From NCBI GenBank assembly GCA_021464415.1, contig CM038467.1:15951411-16015410 (forward strand): 64,000 nt of DNA, given 5' to 3'. The notes beneath the pieces are model-generated. The model was not told where the DNA came from and made no database searches. It worked only from the letters and a program-made list of their open reading frames with translations. Origin of the DNA: Lonicera japonica. Lineage: Eukaryota > Streptophyta > Magnoliopsida > Dipsacales > Caprifoliaceae. Below, in pieces: positions 57,604 to 64,000 of the stretch. A program made the translations under genes and the position numbers. Position 1 is the stretch's first letter, and each line of letters starts with the position of its first letter.

Positions 57604-58062
57604 TCAGTTCTGAAAACTGTATTTTAAAAAATATTGTTTGTTTAAATATAAGTATATAACACATCTAAAAATTAATTTGTTTTAGTATGACAATTTTGCC
57701 CTTATTAGTCTATTTGGATCACATAATTCTAAAATGTAAGTGAGTAAAATAAGTATTTTACACTATTTAAAATTAAATTTTTAGTTTTAAGTGGGAGAAT
57801 TTACCATTTAAAACTTTAGATGAAATTTTTTAGTTTTAAGTGAAGAAAATTAAGTTGGCATTTAATTTTTTTTGTTAACCAAATAATTTTAAAACCTTTT
57901 TCAGATTTAAGTAGTGTTATTAAACAACAATTAAATATAGCATTGCTCATAATTTTTTTTCTCGTTATCTCTCGAGCAATACTACACTCAAAATATTTTC
58001 ATCGCTTGTTGTTATAAAACACTTCATTTAATAAAATCCAAAAAAATAAGCCTTAAGATTTG

Positions 58063-58754
58063 TAGGCTGGCAATTCAGGTTCACGTGTCGTATTCGGGTC
58101 GTGTCAACACACAAGTATTACAATATTAGTGTCAACCCGAACACAACCCGTTTAACTAATCGTGTCATTTATATTAACTCGAACACAACCCGTTTATTTT
58201 ACAAGTTACACGACACGACCCGACTATCCCATTTAATAAACAGGTCATGTTAAATCTGCAACTCGACACAAAATAATTAACTTTTTAAGATTATAATGAC
58301 AATTAAGTCTCATGTGAAAAAAATTAACTTGTTTTATAATAATTTTAAATTTTTAATAAACAATAATAAGTATCACACAATACCAAAATTCAATATTAAT
58401 AATTTAGAATGAAAATATATAACATTACATCGCCGAAGTATAAATATAAAAAATTAATACTTTATCCATCATTTAAAACATAATAATTATTGTCTATACC
58501 AATACTCAAAATAAAAATATAATTATTCAAAAAAGATAGTAAAATAAAATATATATATATAGCTGCAAAAAAAAATAAAAAATAATAATCATGTTAATTA
58601 CGAGTCAGTTTTAAATTAACAGATTAATCCAAACACAATCTATTTAATTTACAGATTAAACGTATTTAATTCAAAATTAATTTAAATCTATTTATAATTG
58701 ACCCAAGTTCGCGTCGGATTGCGTGTGGTGCGGTGTGAAATACTGCCGGCCCTA
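58063..58754. mobile_element. MITE-like element upstream of the PPR gene
   Basis: Left end TAGGCTGGCAATT and complement of right end TAGGGCCGGCAGTAT form an imperfect inverted pair. The left subterminal region repeats CGTGTCGTATTCGGGTCGTG-type words and the right part has the complement style (TTGCGTGTGGTGCGG). No convincing target duplication, so the boundaries are provisional. It ends 178 bp before the PPR start codon. Confidence 0.55.
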
Positions 58755-58932
58755 TTTGTAAAGAAAAGCAATTTTCCTTTCTCTCCCTTTTACTCCGAAT
58801 TGAAACTCCCCGTGGGCAACGGTTACCGTTCTTCACCCTCTTTCTCTTCCCTCCCAGTTATTTTCCATTGAGCGCTGCGTTAGTTTATCACAAAGATACA
58901 ATCAACAGTAGAGAATCGAGCGAGAAAAAACA

Positions 58933-61658
58933 ATGAGTTGGTGTAAACTCGCGACGACGTGTACTTCTCTGCCCAACCTCAGAATCCCTAAAACCATTTC
59001 CAACGATAATCGCGGAGTCGTTGAAATTCGAACTCCGTCGCTTCAATTTGCGAGCACCGGCGCTAGAAAGAACCAGCAAGGGACTTGTACAATAACGATG
59101 AGGGACAGAAGCAGTAACCGAAGGCCCCTTCAGAAGGGAAGGAACCTCAGCATCGAAGCCATCCAAACAATCCAGGCTCTGAAACGCGCCAATAAGAACA
59201 AGATGGAGGAGGAACAGTCGTCGGTATTGGAGCAAGTATTCGTCTCTAAGTTCAAGCGTTTACTGAAGCTAGATATGATGGCCGTTCTAAAAGAACTCAT
59301 CCGCCAGAACGAATGCTTTTTGGCCCTTAAGGTCCCCCCTCTCACTCCTCTACTTGTCTTCCGTCCTTTTAATTTTCATGCTCGTTTATGCAATTTTAAC
59401 CTTACAATTTGATATGCAATTGTTCCCCTCGTCTGTTTCACCTTACGATTAATTAGTTGGGGATAAATGTTATGTACATGGCTAAAAGTATATACGGAAG
59501 TTACTAGTTCCTGTGCAAAAGTGATTTTATTTACTTATCTTTTTAGCTCCATTTTCGTAATCTAAATTTATGATGATAACGTTACGAAAAATGTTGTGAA
59601 TGAACATTTTTAGTTGAAGTTATGGAGGAGTTAGAGAAGCTATTCCTCCCTAAGAGCTTAACTATAAAGTTAAATCTGAAGCAGGAAATTATAGGATAAA
59701 CATGTAGTCATGGAGGAATACCAGAATCTCACGGAACAAATAGATGTGGTCTCACTCTTTTGGTTAAACTAGTCAAGACTTAGCATTGATGAAGAAGGCA
59801 GAGACATCTTACATCTAACCTCAAATTTTAATTTGTACAGGAAGGTAGTTACCTCCTCAATTTGTCATGACTCATGAGGATACAATGAAGATAGATGAGG
59901 TTGAACTGAGTCTCATCTTATGATAAGCGGACCACCACATTGATAAAGTGGAGACAGTTAGGATTCAGTTGTGTGAGCTCAGTAACAGAACTGGAATTTC
60001 GAGGGAAAGGTGGGCTGTTAGGGTGTCTAGCCATAGTAGCACATCTAGATTGAGGGTTGATCGAAAGCACATTTAGTGCTTTGAGGACCACGGGAAAGAA
60101 ATACGGTCTCTTGTTTCAAACAAGAAGGATGGTGACCCGGGAGTGCAGCTAAAGTGATTATTCGTAGGAGGGACAATAGACAGTAGTAGGAAGAAGATAT
60201 TTGTTTGTGGCTGCCATTCTAAAGATGCAGATTTTAGAAGTTTGACAGTTCGACTCGTCGTGTATTGTATTTGTGCATTTTCATGTATGGTTAAATCTGG
60301 TCTCCCATGGGCAGGTTTTTTCAGACCACGTAAAACTCTACGGTGTGCTATTTCAGTTCATTCTTCTTGCTTATTTCTCCCTTTTCTACGTTCTATCATT
60401 GTTATTTTCTATGGGAATTGCATGATTATCCTAACAGGCTTTTAGAATGTGAGGAGCTGGCTTTTTTGGAGGGTTAATGGAGGCATCAGTGGACCGGAGG
60501 ATGAAGAAAGAGATCGTTAATTTGGATTTTGGAAGCTAGTTCTTGGCTTGAAGACAGAAAAAATGTGTTGTAGTTTATGATATTTGCACCTATTGGCATC
60601 AAACGTTATGATTCATTCTTGATATATGTCATGATTTATACATGCGCAAAGGTGTCTAAGCAAAACTCATGTTGTCTATGCTTCTCATTTTATTGTTTAC
60701 CATATTGCACTCCATGATAGCTAAATTGCTGCATACCATACTAATTCTCTACGTAATCAGTGGTGCAGACGTGTAGTAACCACTTACCCATTTTCATTTT
60801 CTGTATAGTAAGTTCTGGATGTAGTAGAACATTGGCTCCAACAACATAAATAAAATTTTATGGTTGGCCAAATTTCTATGTTCTTATTTTAGCTTCCCCC
60901 GTGAAATACTAGCTTGCCCCTTTGTACATCTTATCTTTGTTTCATTTCCTTACTTTGGTCTGGTATGATTCTTTTGGATATTCTTAAAATTGGTGAACAT
61001 TTCCGTTATATTAGTCCTCCAATTGTTATGTTTCGTCTCTTTGATTTGATTGTGGTTTCTTTGAATGCCTTCAAGGCCTAGTAACAGTCGACATTTGCTG
61101 GTTATCTAAAGAAAACTCTTATCCGTTTAAAATGCTGTTTTCAATTTTTAAAGTTTCTTGTATTGGCGGTGCAAATGATTTCATTAGACTCGTTCTGTGC
61201 TTATGTCATTATCAAACCTGGTCTTCTGCTCACCTAATCAATGTCATTCCCTAATCTAGGTTTTTGAGGATGTTCGAAAGGAGCATTGGTATAAACCTCA
61301 ACTCCAACTTTATGCTGAAATAATTTCAGTTTTGGGAAGCAATGGATTATTTGATAAGGTGGAACTGCTTTTCAAGGATTTGGGAATGGAAAGTAATTTA
61401 GAGCCTGATATTAAGGGCTTCAATGCATTGTTGGAAAGTTTGATGAGTTTTAGCATCATTGGACTCACAATGGAGTGCTTTTACTTGATGAAATCAGTAG
61501 GAGGTGATCCAGATAGGCAGACCTTTAAGATATTGATAAATGGTTTAGAATCAAATGGGGAAGCAAGTCTTTCAGCTCCCGTAAGACAAGAAGCTCAGAA
61601 ATACTATGGCGAGTCTCTAGACTTTCTTGAGGAACAGGACGAGATAGCAGTGAGCTAG
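58933..61658 (+). CDS. Short PPR protein, THA8-like
   Basis: Small pentatricopeptide repeat proteins of this type (THA8 and THA8-like) act in organelles; THA8 binds group II introns in chloroplast transcripts. Exon 1 (58933-59331) and exon 2 (61260-61658), separated by a 1928-bp GT-AG intron, join in frame to 265 residues. The N-terminal 50-60 residues are basic and Ser/Thr-rich, like a transit peptide. RRPLQKGRNLSIEAIQTIQA is a family-type block before the helical repeats (LLKLDMMAVLKELIRQNECFLALKV, YAEIISVLGSNGLFDKVELL, GFNALLESLMSFSIIGLTM, TFKILINGLESNGE), about four PPR-like units. The tail is acidic. The start was chosen as the first ATG in frame; MSWCKLA. No defect seen. The exact THA8L subgroup is not certain. 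Confidence 0.87.
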
Positions 61659-62879
61659 AAGTGACTCTGGTTGATGAATGACTGATTGATTTTGTCAAGG
61701 GAGATTGAGACAACATGCTCATTGTCGCATGCTGAAAGGCTTTGAACTGCAGAAGTAATATACAAGCTATATATATATACCAAATAGAAGCTGTATAATG
61801 CATGGTAAATTGCCAAGGAATTTTGAGTTATGATCCTTTATTGTATTGATATAGTTGGAATTGGAGGTTGTCCCATTTGTTGTTGTTACAGTATAACATT
61901 ATTGGCTTCCCTAAAACATTAAGAATTGCATGTTTATAGCCCAAAACTAGAGGTGACATTGTTGGTCTTGATCACATCAATATCTGCTATGTATATTACA
62001 TTAATTGATGTAATACAAGTGCTCGGCCTGTCATATGTTTGACCAATTCTCTTGATTATTGTATTGATGCCCAGTAATGCACATAAAATGATGGGCACTA
62101 ATTGACTCATAAATTTATCAGGGTAGCTGAATGGTAAACATCTGTGCAACGAAACGATCTTTTCGTCTTTTGTAGCCTTGCATTACGCAATGAATTTAAA
62201 AATATAATGAGTAATAGAATGTTTCCATGAATAAGTGAACTTTTTGTTCAATTATGTGAATAGATCAATCATAGATTGCAATAAATAATGAAAGGTTATA
62301 GTTGCTGACTGTGCATGCACATACTTTGACATGTATGATGCATCGAATTATTTATCTAATGACAGTTTTTTCAACTTTACATCAAGGGGGAGTGGAACAT
62401 TGCCATGGGTGAGACTTGACCTCTGCCACCTATGCCTGCGGTCTGGCAAGTTGGCTGCCCAAACCTTGGTCTCGCTACATCTATTATGAGTCGTGGCAAA
62501 AGTTAAATTCATACTTTATACAAGTAGTTGAGAACTGTTTGTGTTGAGTTGAAGTCTCTCTTAAAAAAACAATGTGTGGATAGCCAAAAAAAGGAGATTA
62601 TATAAAGAGGAATATCGCAGAAAAGTAAGGCACACATTACCTTTTCAATAATTACATATTCCATCAATTGTGTTATTCTATTCTTGATATATCAAAAAAG
62701 AGCTCGAACTGGGCCGTGTGTATTTCCTTAGCTTTCTTCTCCATTTTCCCCTCTGCTTTTTTACCATAATCTCATCATTTTCTAATGACTCAGAATTTGT
62801 ATAATTGGGATACGAGTTCTCCAATGCCTATTCCTTTCTTCTATTGATTATCCCCGCTAACTTCGAAAGCTTTCCAATG
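61659..62879. other. Intergenic between convergent genes
   Basis: Should contain the 3' UTRs of the PPR gene (plus) and expansin (minus). No further gene seen. A stretch near 62390-62480 (GGGGGAGTGGAACATTGCC...) looks like a transposon fragment but could not be assigned. Confidence 0.5.
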
Positions 62880-63934
62880 CTAGAACTGTTTCCCTTCAAA
62901 CGTCTGACCGAATCTCCAGTTTGCAGGAGCAACAGTGTAGGAAGTGATTGTTCTTTCCACTGCTCGTTGTCACCTCAAAAGATAGGGGCTGACCGGCAAG
63001 GTTGACGTTGCATTGCCAGTGTTGTCCCCAGTTCCTTCCCATAGGTATCCATCCTGTCTTTGATCCCTTGACTTTCACTGCTACGACTTCCCCATCCAAC
63101 CCCACATTGGTAATCAGGACTTGGTAGAAGTAGGAATTCCCATTCAGCGTAAATCTCATCCCCCCTATTCTCGTACACTTCACCCTGCTCAAAATTCCAC
63201 ATGAATTGTGTTACCTTTTGTTGCTCACTCAGTTCTAGTTTTAGTGTTTTTCTAGAACCAAAGATTGGGAATAAAATAAAATAATACAATAGTTACAACA
63301 ATGACAAGCTATCAAATACTCACATTCTTTCTCAGAAAGTGCATTTTTCTCTTGCCAGTCACATGGGTTTTCTATCCACGTCTTTGAATTCCTAAACTTT
63401 ATTGATTTGTGATAACATCTCGCCATTGGTACATGATTACGAGTCTTATTATTTAAATTTACCAATTGAAGAATGCTAAGAAGTTTGTATACTCTAAACA
63501 TGCTAGACAACAATGTTAGATGATACTAAAGAAGAAAATAATGGTCCAAAAGGTAAAGGACTAGTTCAGTTGAGTTTGCCTCTCATTTCACATGAAGTTG
63601 TTTTGGTTTATTTACCTTCTGTATTGGACAGGAACCATATCAGCTCTTTTATCTGCAATTTCAGCAAAGGCAGCCTCGGACATTTCGAAGTGGGCACGGG
63701 GGAAATTGCACCAACCACCGTAATCCGCTGGAAGGCCAAAATTTGGAGGGCAGAAGTCGGTAGCGGTGAGAATAACAGAGGGGCTAGCCTGCCGGCACCA
63801 CAGAATGTGGTCAACACATCTCACCTCAAAGCAACCACCACAGGTACTTCCTCTGTTGAACAACAAGCTACTTAACCCCGCACTGTACTTGCCGTAGCTG
63901 GTCTTGTGTAAATCCCCATACCCACAAGCACCTT
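62880..63934 (-). CDS. Alpha-expansin, partial, 3' frameshift
   Basis: Expansins loosen plant cell walls without hydrolysis. Two exons are visible: 63934-63616 and 63184-62880; the first exon with signal peptide lies beyond 64000. Exon 2 starts at an acceptor before [16 protein letters not shown] and carries the GH45-like domain with paired cysteines ([38 protein letters not shown]) to VPVQYRR. The last exon carries the CBM63-like domain ([44 protein letters not shown]). Near 62951 one extra base after SSGK shifts the frame: it stops at 62896, while the normal family ending ([15 protein letters not shown]) is readable in the next frame to the TAG at 62880-62882. The usual HFD motif is HFE here. 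This may be a true mutation or a sequencing error. Confidence 0.9.
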
Positions 63935-64000
63935 CTGCAAATTTATGTATATAGAAGTAAAATCTTTGTTAATAGAAAAAAAATGTTGGGGAAATGGGGA

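Noticed and set aside
58888..59235. 115-codon minus-strand open frame
   Set aside because: Complement of PPR exon 1; composition and position mark it as a shadow.
59332..61259. Extra exons in the long PPR intron
   Set aside because: The two flanking exons join in phase 0 and give a normal family length; no PPR-like frame occurs in between.

Overview
The window is nuclear DNA from a flowering plant, probably a eudicot. It is AT-rich, its genes are long and split by GT-AG introns, and the spaces between genes are filled with small class II elements, solo LTRs and SINEs. Five ordinary plant genes were reconstructed by joining exons at splice sites that keep the reading frame. They are: HMG-CoA reductase (5768-7773, minus, 3 exons, 587 aa); a large ARF-GEF of the BIG family, closest to BIG5/MIN7/BEN1 (18999-32367, minus, 11 exons, 1720 aa, Sec7 domain intact); an organellar glutamyl-tRNA synthetase (35088-40857, minus, 13 exons, 577 aa); a short PPR protein of the THA8-like type (58933-61658, plus, 2 exons, 265 aa); and an alpha-expansin whose first exon lies past the right edge and whose last exon has a 1-nt frameshift (62880-63934, minus).

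Between the synthetase and the PPR gene lies the most interesting object: an 8.6-kb PIF/Harbinger-type transposon (41105-49718) with an exact TAA target duplication. Besides the usual pair of genes (a MYB/trihelix-like ORF1 and a DDE transposase) it carries a plant mobile domain (PMD, MAIN/MAIL-like) gene and a small unrecognised two-exon ORF. Both ends carry the same 25-bp dyad, CATACGA-N11-TCGTATG, in nine copies with an invariant 11-bp spacer. The region between the divergent transposase and small ORF holds five direct repeats with an exact 31-bp period, about three helical turns. Each of the four reading frames has exactly one visible lesion: two in-frame stops, and two 1-nt frame breaks in A14/A15 homopolymers. 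The copy is therefore probably a recently disabled member of a once autonomous family.

The other mobile DNA includes a solo LTR of 1525 bp with 5-bp duplications sitting on the edge of a Harbinger MITE (1637-3799), three hAT-type MITEs with 8-bp duplications (30089-30782, 41414-41888, 54922-56028), a foldback element with long terminal repeats (18028-18179), a tRNA-derived SINE (51624-51790), and two diverged copies of an 0.86-kb LTR-like repeat in opposite orientation (52557-53411, 56738-57603). The 11-kb stretch upstream of HMGR shows no gene, only simple repeats and transposon fragments.

The genes have no common pathway; they are neighbours on a chromosome, not an operon. HMGR feeds the cytosolic mevalonate pathway, BIG acts in trans-Golgi/endosomal traffic, the synthetase and THA8-like protein act in organelle gene expression, and expansin loosens cell walls. 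All gene models are read by eye; no alignment or transcript data were available.
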